Source: CAZZKJ01 sp964654695
Lineage (GTDB): Bacteria; Krumholzibacteriota; Krumholzibacteriia; WVZY01
DNA length: 26,385 nt
Direction: 5' to 3'
Assembly: GCA_964654695.1 (NCBI GenBank)
Contig: CAZZKJ010000033.1
Span: 1 to 26,385, forward strand
Part shown: piece after piece, positions 15,500 to 24,044 of the stretch
How positions within the stretch are numbered: position 1 is the stretch's first letter
Layout of the letters: each line of letters opens with the position of its first letter
Made by a program: the position numbers and the translations under genes
Notes under the pieces: generated by a model
The model's input: only the letters and a program-made list of their open reading frames with translations
What the model was told of the DNA's origin: nothing
Databases searched by the model: none

Positions 15500-17335
15500 A
15501 TGGAATTCGCCAGGCCCGATATATTATACGCTCTTTTTTTGATACCTTTATTGGTGCTGCTCTTAATGAAAACCGCCGGAAAACGCCGCAGCGAGCTGCT
15601 GCTTTTCGCCGGAGGAAATCTCATGGATGGCCTGTCTCCGGGCAGAAGTTGGAGACGGGGTTTGTTAAAAAACCTGCTGTTATCTTTGGCGGGCGCAGTT
15701 ATGGTGGTTGCCATCGCCGGTCCCAGGCTCGGCAGCCGCCTGGTTAAAGTGGAAAGGGAAGGAATCGATATTGTCGTAGCCCTCGATACATCTTTAAGTA
15801 TGCTGGCGGAAGATATAAAGCCCAATCGTCTCGAGCGTGCGAAAATGGAGATTATAGATCTTATTAGAGGATTAAAAGGCGATCGTGTGGGCATCGTGGT
15901 GTTTGCGGGCGATGCTTTTGCTCTTTGTCCTTTAACGGTCGATTACGATGCGGCGCTTATGTTTGCAAATGCAATTGATGTCAACATGGTATCAGAACCC
16001 GGCACGGCTCTTTCCAGGGCCATATCGGCAAGCACGGCGCTCTTTGATGAAACATCCAGGCACGACAAAGCAGTCATCATCATTACGGATGGAGAAAGCC
16101 ATGAAGGCGATCCGATTCAACAGGCAAAGCTTTCACGGGATATGGGCACAAAGATTTATACCATCGGCATAGGGAATCCGTCGGGGGAGCCCATTCCGAT
16201 AAAGGGATCGGGTGGAAAGGTCGAAGGGTATAAAAAAGACAATAGAGGCGAAACTGTTATGACGCGTCTAAACGAAGACATCCTGATCGAAATCGCGCGT
16301 TCAAGCGGAGGTCGGTACATGCCTGCCACCAGGGAAGGCATGGAGTTGAAGATCATATACGGCGAGATAGAGGGAATGGAAAAGAAGAAAATAAAAGGCG
16401 AATTCATGGAGCGCAAGCAAGACCGTTTCACATGGTTCCTTGCCGCCGCATTCTTCATGCTTGTCGTGGAGCTGCTGGTTTCATCCGGAAAATCATCTAG
16501 ATCGAGAGAAGGTAAAAAGATTCTGCATACCGGAGCGTTGGTTTTCCTGATGTGCCTTGCGCTGGCCGCGCCTCCGTCGGCTTTTTCCAAAAGCATAAAT
16601 CGCGGCAAAAACAATGCGGCCAATAAGTACTATGCCGGCGGCGCTTATGACAAGGCCCTGGCCTTATACAATGATGCATGGGGCGATTCCACTAAAAACC
16701 CCAGGCATTTCCAGGGGCTGTCGTATAATAAGGGCAACACCCTTCACATGATGGGCAGGTATAAAGAAGCGCTTGGACTGTATCGGCAAGCTTTTGAAGC
16801 CGGCGACAGTCTGCTTGCGGGTTCGGCGCTTCATAACCGCGGCAACACGTTTATGAAAATGAACATGGCAAAAGAAGCAGTCGCTTCTTATGTTGACGCT
16901 CTTAATTATATCCCGGATGATTCCAGCGTGATAAATAATCTTGAAATTGCCCTGCGAAACTTAAAGAATGAAGAAAAACAGAAGCAAAAACAAGAACAGG
17001 ATCAAAAACAAAGGAATAAAGAAGACAATAAGAAATCAAGCAAAGACAAGAGCGGTGAGCGAAATCAACAACAGGAAAACCAGGATTCACAGGAACAAAA
17101 TAAGAGCGGCCAGAACCAAAAAGAGTTCCCCGACTCTTCATCTGCGGCGAATTCCGCCGGGCCCGATTCATCCGGAGGCCGGCAGCAAAAAACAAGTCCC
17201 AAAAACCTGAAGCTTATGTCCAAGCAGGATGCTCTGAGAATTCTTCAGGCACTGGAGGAACGGGAGAAGAACCTTCAGAAGAAAAAAAGACAGGCTGCTT
17301 TCAAGAAAATAAAGAAATCGGGCAAAGACTGGTAG
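15500..17335 (+). CDS. batB: BatB-BatC fusion: membrane VWA domain plus TPR domain
   Basis: 611 residues from the ATG at 15500, which has AGGGA about eight bases upstream. An ATG six bases earlier (15494) is too close to that site. The first half is BatB-like: two N-terminal membrane helices, a VWA domain with MIDAS LDTSLSM (about 94) and ITDGESHEG, and a helix at about 309-328. A second hydrophobic stretch follows (about 342-364, GALVFLMCLALAAPPSAFSKS), with the look of a signal peptide. TPR units come next (NNAANKYYAGGAYDKALALYNDAW; YNKGNTLHMMGRYKEALGLYRQA; HNRGNTFMKMNMAKEAVASY), then a long Lys/Gln/Glu/Asn-rich tail (about 485-560) and a helical end. In other bacteria batB and batC are often separate genes. 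The TPR part should be periplasmic. Confidence 0.9.
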   Translation: MEFARPDILYALFLIPLLVLLLMKTAGKRRSELLLFAGGNLMDGLSPGRSWRRGLLKNLLLSLAGAVMVVAIAGPRLGSRLVKVEREGIDIVVALDTSLSMLAEDIKPNRLERAKMEIIDLIRGLKGDRVGIVVFAGDAFALCPLTVDYDAALMFANAIDVNMVSEPGTALSRAISASTALFDETSRHDKAVIIITDGESHEGDPIQQAKLSRDMGTKIYTIGIGNPSGEPIPIKGSGGKVEGYKKDNRGETVMTRLNEDILIEIARSSGGRYMPATREGMELKIIYGEIEGMEKKKIKGEFMERKQDRFTWFLAAAFFMLVVELLVSSGKSSRSREGKKILHTGALVFLMCLALAAPPSAFSKSINRGKNNAANKYYAGGAYDKALALYNDAWGDSTKNPRHFQGLSYNKGNTLHMMGRYKEALGLYRQAFEAGDSLLAGSALHNRGNTFMKMNMAKEAVASYVDALNYIPDDSSVINNLEIALRNLKNEEKQKQKQEQDQKQRNKEDNKKSSKDKSGERNQQQENQDSQEQNKSGQNQKEFPDSSSAANSAGPDSSGGRQQKTSPKNLKLMSKQDALRILQALEEREKNLQKKKRQAAFKKIKKSGKDW

Positions 17336-17339
17336 TTAG

Positions 17340-19160
17340 ATGAAAAACTTTTCCATAATAATAGGGGTTTTCCTGGCGGTATTTTGGGCGGCCCCTGCTT
17401 GCGGCGGAGATATAAGTATTTCGGCACAGGTACAGCCGGAAGTCGTCAACATCGGCGGCCGGATCGATCTTACCATTACCATAAACGGTAAATTCAGAAA
17501 AACCGGGAAGCTGATCCTTCCCGATATGAAAGGATTCAATTCCTACAGTTCGGGATCTTCCCAGAGCTTCAATATGATGAATGGAGCCCTAAGCGCTTCG
17601 ATCACCTATAACTATATCCTGGTAGCAACCGAACCAGGGCGTTTTGAAATCGCTCCGATCAAATACCGGTTGGGAGACAAGGAGTATCTGGCCCCGCCTG
17701 TTGTTGTCCAGGTTGCTGGGAGGGCGCAAAGCGCAAAAAGATCTCCCGCAAGACCGGAATCACGAGCAGCGCAAAAGGCATCAAGAGGCAAACGCATTTT
17801 CGTTTCCGCCTACGTGGAACGGGATACGGTTTATGTAAATCAGCAGATTACATGGGTGCTGAATTTTTTCATGGATTCGAACGCCAGAATGGTTCAAAGT
17901 CCAAGCTTTTCCCCACCTGAAGCCGCGGGTTTTGGTGTAGAAGATCTGCCGCCGCAGCAAAATTTTACAAAAACGCTTCAAGGGAGAAGATACGCAGTAA
18001 GCGAGCTCAAACGTGCCTACTTTCCAACCGCTTCGGGCAGGTACACTATCGGCCCGGCTGTTGTTACCGCCGCGCTCGATGATTTTGGTCCGTCAAACTG
18101 GGATGATATTTTCAACAAGCCTTTCGGCGGCTTCGGATTCGGCAAGCCGGTTACTGTTGCCACGGATTCCATCAAGGTGGTTGTTTTGCCGCTCCCCGAA
18201 CGGGGCAGGCCCGCTGGCTTTTCAGGCGCAGTTGCACGGCAGTTGAGTCTGTCTATTCGAGCGGACAAGCATGATGTCCAGGTAGGAGAGCCGGTAAATG
18301 TTACCGTTGAACTCGAAGGAGAGGGAAATATCGAGACGATCGCCGCGCCGGCATTAACCGATATCCCCGGTTTCAAAATCTACCAATCGAGCTCCTCTTC
18401 GAAAACAACAAAACAGGGCTATAAAGTTTCCGGCAGCAAAAAATACGAATACATCCTGATCCCCAAGATCCCCGGTTCGCATCAAATCGACGCACTGAGG
18501 CTCCCGTATTTCGATCCGGTCGATAAGGTTTATGAAGATGCCGGTACGGGAAAGGTGCTTTTTACGGTTAACCCGGGCACGAAAGAGGGGGAGAGGAAAG
18601 TCATTATAGCCGGGAGCGGCAAGGAAATCGAAGTATTGGCCAAAGATATCAATTATATTCATCCGGCGCCGGAGCATTTAAACGTATCCGGAAGCCCGTT
18701 TCGTGCCGGCAAGCTGTACGCAGCCCTGCACATGGTACCGGCACTGGCGGTTGTGTTTCTGTTTTCGCTGGAGAGAAAAAGGAAGAAGGCCGGAAAAGAT
18801 CTGCCGGCCGCAAGGGCGGCCGGGGCGGGGAGGAATGCAGAAAAAAAACTATCCGGCGGAAAAAAACTGGTTGCTGGAAATAATGTGGAAGGAGCCGTGG
18901 TTTTGGCTTCCGATGCATTGAATGGATACGCAGCGGATAAAATGAATACATCCCAGGCAGGATTGACTTGTGAAGCTTTCGCGTCCTTTTTACGCACGCG
19001 GTCCGTAGCCGAACAGGATATCGAGAAGTACTGCTCGGTCATCAACGAATGCGATGCAGCGAGATACGCGGGCGCAGCTTGCGACGGGAATAGAGCTTTG
19101 GAGTTGATCTCAAAAGCCGGCTCAGTGATCAACGCTCTTGAGAAAGGATATTTGGGATGA
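17340..19160 (+). CDS. batD: BatD: oxygen-tolerance protein with Ig-like repeats
   Basis: 606 residues, usual BatD length. A Sec signal peptide covers about 1-22 (FLAVFWAAPACGG). The large periplasmic part starts with ISISAQVQPEVVNIGGRIDLTITINGKF and includes LPDMKGFNSYSSGSSQSFNMMNGALSAS, the typical BatD opening. Further beta-sandwich modules follow (RIFVSAYVERDTVYVNQQITWVLNFF; SLSIRADKHDVQVGEPVNVTVELEGEGNIETI). A transmembrane helix lies at about 460-476, followed by Lys and Arg, then a helical cytoplasmic tail of about 120 residues. It starts four bases after the BatB-BatC stop with no clear ribosome site, so it probably relies on translational coupling. Its stop overlaps the next start as ATGA. 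Confidence 0.92.
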   Translation: MKNFSIIIGVFLAVFWAAPACGGDISISAQVQPEVVNIGGRIDLTITINGKFRKTGKLILPDMKGFNSYSSGSSQSFNMMNGALSASITYNYILVATEPGRFEIAPIKYRLGDKEYLAPPVVVQVAGRAQSAKRSPARPESRAAQKASRGKRIFVSAYVERDTVYVNQQITWVLNFFMDSNARMVQSPSFSPPEAAGFGVEDLPPQQNFTKTLQGRRYAVSELKRAYFPTASGRYTIGPAVVTAALDDFGPSNWDDIFNKPFGGFGFGKPVTVATDSIKVVVLPLPERGRPAGFSGAVARQLSLSIRADKHDVQVGEPVNVTVELEGEGNIETIAAPALTDIPGFKIYQSSSSSKTTKQGYKVSGSKKYEYILIPKIPGSHQIDALRLPYFDPVDKVYEDAGTGKVLFTVNPGTKEGERKVIIAGSGKEIEVLAKDINYIHPAPEHLNVSGSPFRAGKLYAALHMVPALAVVFLFSLERKRKKAGKDLPAARAAGAGRNAEKKLSGGKKLVAGNNVEGAVVLASDALNGYAADKMNTSQAGLTCEAFASFLRTRSVAEQDIEKYCSVINECDAARYAGAACDGNRALELISKAGSVINALEKGYLG

Positions 19161-20020
19161 GGCCGTGGATGCTGTCCGGATTTTCGATTTTTTCGATCGC
19201 CGTGGTGTTTTTTGCGGTTTCCCCGGCGGCGAATGATGGTCTTCATGAAGATCAATCGCCGAGAAATCCAAAAGCCACTTTTGTCAAAGCCAACGAAAGC
19301 TACGAAAAAGGTGATTACAGCGGAGCCGTCGAGCAGTACTCCGAGCTGGAGCGGTTGGGTATTGAGAACGCGGATCTTTATTACAATATTGGAAATGCTT
19401 ATTACAAGATCGAAAGAATCGGCCGGGCAATCCTTTATTACGAAAGGGCCAGAAGAATAAATCCCAGGAACAAGGATATAAACGAAAACCTGGCCCTGGC
19501 GAATCTGATGCTGCAAGACAAGCAGTTTGTAAAAAAAGAATCATGGTTAGGAAGTTTGGCCGCACATTTGTCGATGAACCTGACTCTTGATGAATCTATT
19601 TTCTTAACCTCGTGTTTTTACATGCTTCTATCGGTATTATCGATCGCATTCATATTCTTTAACACAAGGTTGATCCGTTCCGTCCATTCCCGTTTTTTTG
19701 CGCTATCTCCAGGCAGGTTTCTGGGGATGAACCCGCGGCAGGATTTCCTGGCGGCGCTCGTGTTGGTGCTCGTTCTCTGCATGATTTCCGGAGGCCTTGC
19801 GTTGGATAAATATACGCGTCTTGAGGGGAGGAGGACGGCGATCATAGTAGAGGAAGAAGTACTGGTTTACAGCGCGCCTTCAAAGAATTCAACCGTACAG
19901 TTTAGAATCCACGAAGGAACCCGGACGACTATAAAAGAAACGAGAAACGGCTGGCAGAGAATCTCTTTGCCCGGGGGGCTTTCGGGTTGGATTCCAGCAG
20001 GCCCGGCCGAGCGGATTTAA
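19157..20020 (+). CDS. batE: BatE-like TPR and SH3-like membrane protein
   Basis: 287 residues. The ATG overlaps the batD stop (ATGA), with AAGGA eight bases upstream. An N-terminal signal or anchor (SIFSIAVVFFAVSP) leads into TPR units at about 42-120 (ATFVKANESYEKGDYSGAVEQYSELE; ADLYYNIGNAYYKIERIGRAILYYERA). Two transmembrane helices follow (about 144-167 and 194-214). The C-terminal 65 residues form a bacterial SH3-like domain (EEEVLVYSAPSKNSTVQFRIHEGTRTTIKETRNGWQRI, then GLSGWIP). This order matches BatE proteins, which end Bat operons. It is the last gene of the operon, and the next gene faces it. Confidence 0.9.
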   Translation: MRPWMLSGFSIFSIAVVFFAVSPAANDGLHEDQSPRNPKATFVKANESYEKGDYSGAVEQYSELERLGIENADLYYNIGNAYYKIERIGRAILYYERARRINPRNKDINENLALANLMLQDKQFVKKESWLGSLAAHLSMNLTLDESIFLTSCFYMLLSVLSIAFIFFNTRLIRSVHSRFFALSPGRFLGMNPRQDFLAALVLVLVLCMISGGLALDKYTRLEGRRTAIIVEEEVLVYSAPSKNSTVQFRIHEGTRTTIKETRNGWQRISLPGGLSGWIPAGPAERI

Positions 20021-20078
20021 AGAGCTGGTTGCGGGGCGTTTTTTCAGTTCGCGTTATGAGCGGATCCGAGTGACAAAG

Positions 20079-20095
20079 CAGTCGGGACAAGACTG
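20079..20095. terminator. Weak stem-loop between convergent genes
   Basis: CAGTC (20079-20083) and GACTG (20091-20095) pair around a seven-base loop and are followed by TTATTT on the plus strand. The stem is only five base pairs, so termination of the Bat transcript here is a weak suggestion. It directly adjoins the stop of the minus-strand FHA gene. Confidence 0.25.
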
Positions 20096-21169
20096 TTATT
20101 TCCAGCTGAAGACCATGTCGGTTTTTCCAATCTTGATTTTGTCCGCGTTTTGAAGTTCCGCTTCTTCTGTTTTTCTGCCGTTTACCCACACCCCCGACGA
20201 ATTCTCCAGCGCTTTCAACAGATACTTTCCACTCTTGTGAGAAATGCGGGCATGATAACGAGATACTTCCTCATCCTTGATCTCGATATTGTTGTCGTGT
20301 TCTCTCCCAATGGTCATGGTCATCGGTAAAACCGGAATCCTCCGGAGGGGGCCGGGTCCGTTGACGGTAATCATAGGCATTCCTTCGGGGGCAGGCGATG
20401 TGCCGCCTGCTGCTTGTTCGGCTTCCCGTTTGGTCCGGGAGTCATCCGGCGAATCATCTACCATTGGATCGGCCAGGTCGGCCAGGGGATCGTCGTCGTC
20501 CTCGACGTTTCCATCTGAAAACGGTTTGTTTTCCTTTGAGTCTCGGATTGACAGTTCTTCTATCGAATCTTTGCAGCCGCCGCTCGATTTTTCGTCGAAA
20601 GGTCCTTTGGGAAAGCCGCCCACGAAATCCGAAGATTCCGTCGTAAAAGTGTTGTCCGGTTTCTTTTTATCCTGCTCCCGCGAATCAGTAACTGTTGAGA
20701 CGCCTCCGGAATCTCTGAAAGCATCGAAAAGCACATCGATCTTCTCAAAGGCTTCGAGAAGTTCTTTTTTTCTTGAGGACTTCTTCTGGAATTCTTCTTT
20801 CATTGGATCCCGTCTGCCGGCCAATGCGTTTTTATCGAATTCACCCACGGTATGCCTGAACTCTATTTCTGCAATAGAGTCGCGCAGAGGACCAAGGACT
20901 GAATCCAATTCCTTGATTTCCGAAGAGATGTCTTCCCTAATGCCTGCCGCTTTCGTTTCCAGGGGGATTATTACTTTTTCGAGCCGGTTGAATTCCTCTT
21001 CGTAATCTGCCTTTACCTTGGCGTATATTTTAGCATTCACGGTATCCCGTTGTCTCTCAACGTTGCCCAATCTTTCTCTTAATTCCTTGCGCTTGTCTAT
21101 TAAATCCCGTGCTTCCTCAATTTTTTGCTCAATTGATTCCCAAGTTTCCTTCTCGAGTGTGCTTTTCAT
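20096..21169 (-). CDS. Coiled-coil protein with C-terminal FHA domain
   Basis: 357 residues, with GGAGGA five bases before the ATG. Residues about 1-155 are charged heptad-like helix with very few prolines (coiled coil). Residues about 160-265 are acidic, Ser/Asp-rich and probably disordered. The last 85 residues form a forkhead-associated domain: TIGREHDNNIEI (R289), VSRYHARI (S303, H306), NSSGVWVNG. Those are the residues that bind phosphothreonine. No signal peptide is present, so it is cytoplasmic. It shares its upstream region with the PP2C phosphatase on the opposite strand, which points to Ser/Thr phospho-signalling. The specific target is unknown. Confidence 0.88.
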   Translation of the reverse strand: MKSTLEKETWESIEQKIEEARDLIDKRKELRERLGNVERQRDTVNAKIYAKVKADYEEEFNRLEKVIIPLETKAAGIREDISSEIKELDSVLGPLRDSIAEIEFRHTVGEFDKNALAGRRDPMKEEFQKKSSRKKELLEAFEKIDVLFDAFRDSGGVSTVTDSREQDKKKPDNTFTTESSDFVGGFPKGPFDEKSSGGCKDSIEELSIRDSKENKPFSDGNVEDDDDPLADLADPMVDDSPDDSRTKREAEQAAGGTSPAPEGMPMITVNGPGPLRRIPVLPMTMTIGREHDNNIEIKDEEVSRYHARISHKSGKYLLKALENSSGVWVNGRKTEEAELQNADKIKIGKTDMVFSWK

Positions 21170-21366
21170 GTAAATCCTCCGCGACTGATTGCATTTTTTA
21201 AATACCGTTTTTTAAGAAATGTGTGGGATGTTGTTTGAACTCTTGCGGTTGCAAATCCCTCCTTGTTCCCGATAGATGGCAGCGTAAATTATGCCAGTTG
21301 CTCGAATAATCCATGAAAAACGGCATTTTCCTTGCAGCCTTGAAATTTCAGTATACAGAGGTTTAA

Positions 21367-21395
21367 TTGAAGTTTATCATTTATAAATCGATAAC
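21367..21395 (+). promoter_or_regulatory. Possible promoter and dyad upstream of the PP2C gene
   Basis: TTGAAG (21367-21372), 17 bases, then GATAAC (21390-21395): four of six matches in each box, so it is only a moderate promoter. An imperfect dyad, TTATC-ATTTA ... TAAAT-C-GATAA (21374-21394), covers the spacer and most of the -10 box. Otherwise the 288-base divergent interval 21170-21457 shows no gene. Confidence 0.4.
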
Positions 21396-21457
21396 ATACG
21401 TGTGAAAAGGAGCGTTCGAGGAACAGCATATATACATTAGAGAACGGTGACTGCAAA

Positions 21458-22204
21458 ATGAAGCTTATTTCAGCATCAGCCAGCCATATAGGCAAAGTGC
21501 GAGATAGAAACGAAGACTCCTACTTCCAGTATGAGCCCAAGGGAGCCAAGGATAAGGCAAAAGGGGCCTTATTCATGGTTGCCGACGGCATGGGAGGTCA
21601 CAGCGGCGGCGATATAGCCAGCAGGATCGCCGTTGAGACCATAAAAGATCACTATTATTCAACCGGCAATGGAAGTGCTGAGAAAATTCTCTCTGATGCA
21701 TTCGAACTCGCGAACCAGGCGATCATAAATAAAGCTCTAAATGATTCCTCGTTGTTTGGCATGGGCACGACGTGCACTGCTATGGCCATAAAAGACGACC
21801 GGGCTTTCTTTGCTCATTTGGGTGATTCCAGAGCTTATTTGTTGAGAAAAAACAAGCTGGAACAGATAACACAGGATCATTCGCTGGTTGGAGATATGGT
21901 TCGTTCAGGCATGATTTCAAGAGAAGATGCAAAGAATCATCCACAGCGAAACATTATTACGAAATCTCTGGGTTCACAGGAGAAAATCAAACCCGAAACA
22001 CCTTGCTCCCCTCTGGTGCTCCAAAAGGGGGATGTAATAATGCTGTGTTCCGATGGGTTAACTTCGTTCGTCGGCGACGATGATATAAGGAATATACTAT
22101 CGGAAAATCCTCCAAAAAAAGCCTGTGAGCGCCTGGTGTCCCTCGCGAACGACACCGGCGGTGGAGACAACATCACCGTTCAGGTCGTTTCGATCTGCAA
22201 GTAA
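21458..22204 (+). CDS. PP2C-family Ser/Thr protein phosphatase
   Basis: 248 residues, typical for bacterial Stp/PrpC enzymes. All metal and active-site blocks are present: KVRDRNEDSYF (about 13-23), MVADGMGGHSGGD (about 41-53), GMGTTCTAMAI, AHLGDSRAYLLR, ITQDHSLVGDMVRSGMI, MLCSDGLTSFVGDDDI, and GGGDNITVQVV at the end. These enzymes remove phosphate from Ser/Thr with two Mn or Mg ions and usually oppose Hanks-type kinases. No kinase lies in this window. A GGTGA site seven bases upstream supports the start. The stop is five bases from that of the convergent outer-membrane gene. Confidence 0.95.
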   Translation: MKLISASASHIGKVRDRNEDSYFQYEPKGAKDKAKGALFMVADGMGGHSGGDIASRIAVETIKDHYYSTGNGSAEKILSDAFELANQAIINKALNDSSLFGMGTTCTAMAIKDDRAFFAHLGDSRAYLLRKNKLEQITQDHSLVGDMVRSGMISREDAKNHPQRNIITKSLGSQEKIKPETPCSPLVLQKGDVIMLCSDGLTSFVGDDDIRNILSENPPKKACERLVSLANDTGGGDNITVQVVSICK

Positions 22205-22209
22205 TCCGT

Positions 22210-22878
22210 CTAAAGTTTGAAGTTGACACCGATATAGAACTTGCTGCCGCTTCCCACATGAAAAGCGCTGAATATGTTCATGTTGGGTTTGAGTTCCAGA
22301 CTAGCGCCTGCCCTCAACTCGACATCGGTGTTGGTATTCGATATTGTTCCCAAGGCTGTGTCAACCGAATTGTGAATTATGAGCACGTAAATTCCTCCGT
22401 ATGGAGACAGAATGCTGCCGTTGGCCAATTCCAGCGGCCGGCTGATGATGGTTCCCAGGGGTACGATCAGGTCGGTTATGTCGTTGCCGGTTATAAATCC
22501 GATTCCTGCGTTTACCGCCCAATCGAATGGAAGGTTCGCATTGGCCGGAATGATCGCGTACTTGACATCGCCTCCGGCCCCGATGAAGGATTTGCCGTGA
22601 ATTCTGTCAATAACCAGTTCCAGACCTGCATCCATATCCCGCGCCGCATTGAATCTGCCGTACCCGCCGATACGCAGGAGATTATCGCCGATGCTTACAT
22701 AGGGTCCAACAGCCGGTTCGCTGTCTTTCACTACGGGAGCGCCGGGATACTCATAAAAGACTTGGGCATCTGCCGGATGGACTGCAAAACAGAATAGAAA
22801 AGTTAAAGCGGCGACCAGGGTCGTCGCTGCGGATATAAGAGTTCTTCCCACCGAAGAAAATAATAAAGTTCTTTGCAT
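22210..22878 (-). CDS. Predicted outer-membrane beta-barrel-like protein, function unknown
   Basis: 222 residues, with AAGGAG five bases before the ATG. A Sec signal peptide ends near residue 38 (TTLVAALTFLFCFAVHPADAQ). The mature part has alternating hydrophobic/polar short strands with Gly and aromatic residues (LLRIGGYGRFNAARDMDAGLELVI, WAVNAGIGFITGNDI, DVELRAGASLEL) and finishes FYIGVNFKL, a pattern typical of small outer-membrane barrels, although the last residue is Leu rather than Phe. It has no catalytic motif. A transport, adhesion or structural role is possible. It is convergent with the PP2C gene. Confidence 0.7.
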   Translation of the reverse strand: MQRTLLFSSVGRTLISAATTLVAALTFLFCFAVHPADAQVFYEYPGAPVVKDSEPAVGPYVSIGDNLLRIGGYGRFNAARDMDAGLELVIDRIHGKSFIGAGGDVKYAIIPANANLPFDWAVNAGIGFITGNDITDLIVPLGTIISRPLELANGSILSPYGGIYVLIIHNSVDTALGTISNTNTDVELRAGASLELKPNMNIFSAFHVGSGSKFYIGVNFKL

Positions 22879-23198
22879 GAAAGCTCCTTTCTGGCCGCGA
22901 GAATTCGCAGATTAATATAGCGATCTGGCAATGTATATCAGCACGCCTGAATCCACTCAAGAAAAAACTGAAGAGGATTTGGGCATTATGCAAAGCCCGC
23001 AGCCCGGCGGCTCTTTCGCAGAGGGCCGAGGATTCAAGACTTATGGGTTTGATATTCGGACCGATCCTATAAATATCAAGTGGGCAAGCAATTACGGCAA
23101 GAGCCTGCCTTGACAAGATATTCTGCCTGGTTCATAATCCCCTTTTATTCAAATCAACGGTAGCGAAGCCTGGGCCGGAAAAAAGAAAGTGAGAACAT
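22879..23198. other. Intergenic region between divergent OMP and lipoprotein genes
   Basis: This stretch holds 320 bases without a convincing gene. A 60-codon frame at 22931-23113 has no ribosome site, and its stop lies inside the promoter below. A GC-rich hairpin (CGGC-TCT-TTCGC-AGA-GG-GCCG) lies near 23007-23028. A strong promoter occupies 23110-23138. No known riboswitch core was recognised. Confidence 0.6.
23110..23138 (+). promoter_or_regulatory. Near-consensus sigma-70 promoter for the lipoprotein gene
   Basis: A perfect TTGACA (23110-23115) is followed after exactly 17 bases by CATAAT (23133-23138, five of six). This is the best promoter match in the window. Transcription would begin near 23145, about 54 bases before the lipoprotein ATG. 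Confidence 0.7.
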
Positions 23199-24044
23199 AT
23201 GAAAGCAAGAGCAAATATCATTTGGGCGGTTTTAACGGGGCTGGCGGTTATTGCTTCGTGCGCAAAAAAAGAAGCGCCGGAAAAGAAGATCGAGGCGGCA
23301 AAAAAGTCATTGATCTCAAAAACGGTTTTAAAGCCGGAGGGCCGCGTAAAGGATGTCATAAATTCCGGGGGATATGAACTTATTGATTATAAAGCATTCC
23401 CTACCCAAGAACAGGGAGTAAAAGGCCGCATCGCTCTATACGGTGCAGATAAAAAAAAGGGCGGAGGAATAATCTATTTGAAAAAAACCGTAGACGGCGT
23501 GTTTGAAGCCTGGCATTGGTTTTTTGCCGACATGGTCCCCGACAGCGCGGTACAGGTAGAAATAAATGAAGACGGGTTATGGGATTTAAGAATATTCTTT
23601 GCCGGCAAAGAAATGAATCTTATTCAGGACGAGAGTTTTACTCTAATGGGCGAGCCGAGGGAGGACTGGCTGGCCATGAACGGCGGCTCCTCCGCGGCCG
23701 TGTTCCCCGGTAATGAGCTTTGGCGATGTTTCGATGCAGACACCGGTACATCATGGAGATCCTCGCTCGATAATCCCGGCGGAGCGTCTATAGAGTTAAA
23801 TATGCCTTTCGGCGTGCACGAAGGCATCTTGACCATCGTGACCGGTTCAGATGGACGCCCCGAAGCATGTGAATTTTTCGCTGACGGCAAGAGAATCGAC
23901 AGCTTCTCCCTCAAGGACGAAGCCGGCAGACAGATGGTTCGGCTTCCATCAAAAGCGGCTGGAGCCAGGACCGTAAAGTTGGCTTTCAAATCAGTTCATG
24001 GCGGGGGAAAGATAGTTGCGATATACGGCTTAATGCTCAAATAG
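23199..24044 (+). CDS. Lipoprotein with a C-terminal discoidin-like beta domain
   Basis: 281 residues. A lipoprotein signal is clear: positive start, hydrophobic core, then AVIASC with the lipobox Cys at 21 and a Lys/Glu-rich linker after it. The middle (about 50-145) is a beta-rich domain with DGVFEAWHWFFADMVPDSAVQVEINEDGLWDLRIFF. The last 110 residues (LWRCFDADTGTSWRSS, then GASIELNMPFGVHEGILTIVTGSDGRPEACEFFADGKRI and TVKLAFKSVHGGGKIVAIYGLML) have the layout of F5/8-discoidin or NADase-type carbohydrate-binding modules, in which a 'D-xDxxTxW' motif opens the fold. A surface binding role is inferred. The ribosome site is weak (GTGAG). Its stop overlaps the convergent HD-GYP gene by eight bases. 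Confidence 0.8.
   Translation: MKARANIIWAVLTGLAVIASCAKKEAPEKKIEAAKKSLISKTVLKPEGRVKDVINSGGYELIDYKAFPTQEQGVKGRIALYGADKKKGGGIIYLKKTVDGVFEAWHWFFADMVPDSAVQVEINEDGLWDLRIFFAGKEMNLIQDESFTLMGEPREDWLAMNGGSSAAVFPGNELWRCFDADTGTSWRSSLDNPGGASIELNMPFGVHEGILTIVTGSDGRPEACEFFADGKRIDSFSLKDEAGRQMVRLPSKAAGARTVKLAFKSVHGGGKIVAIYGLMLK

Noticed and set aside
20277..21005. 242-codon frame opposite the FHA protein
   Set aside because: It is antisense to a well-supported FHA gene, Ser-rich in the way a reverse-frame shadow would be, and has no ribosome site.
22258..22797. 179-codon frame opposite the outer-membrane protein
   Set aside because: The minus-strand gene has a signal peptide, a good ribosome site and beta-strand pattern; this frame has none.
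22931..23113. 60-codon frame upstream of the lipoprotein gene
   Set aside because: It has no ribosome site, no recognisable content, and its stop lies inside the -35 box of the near-consensus promoter.
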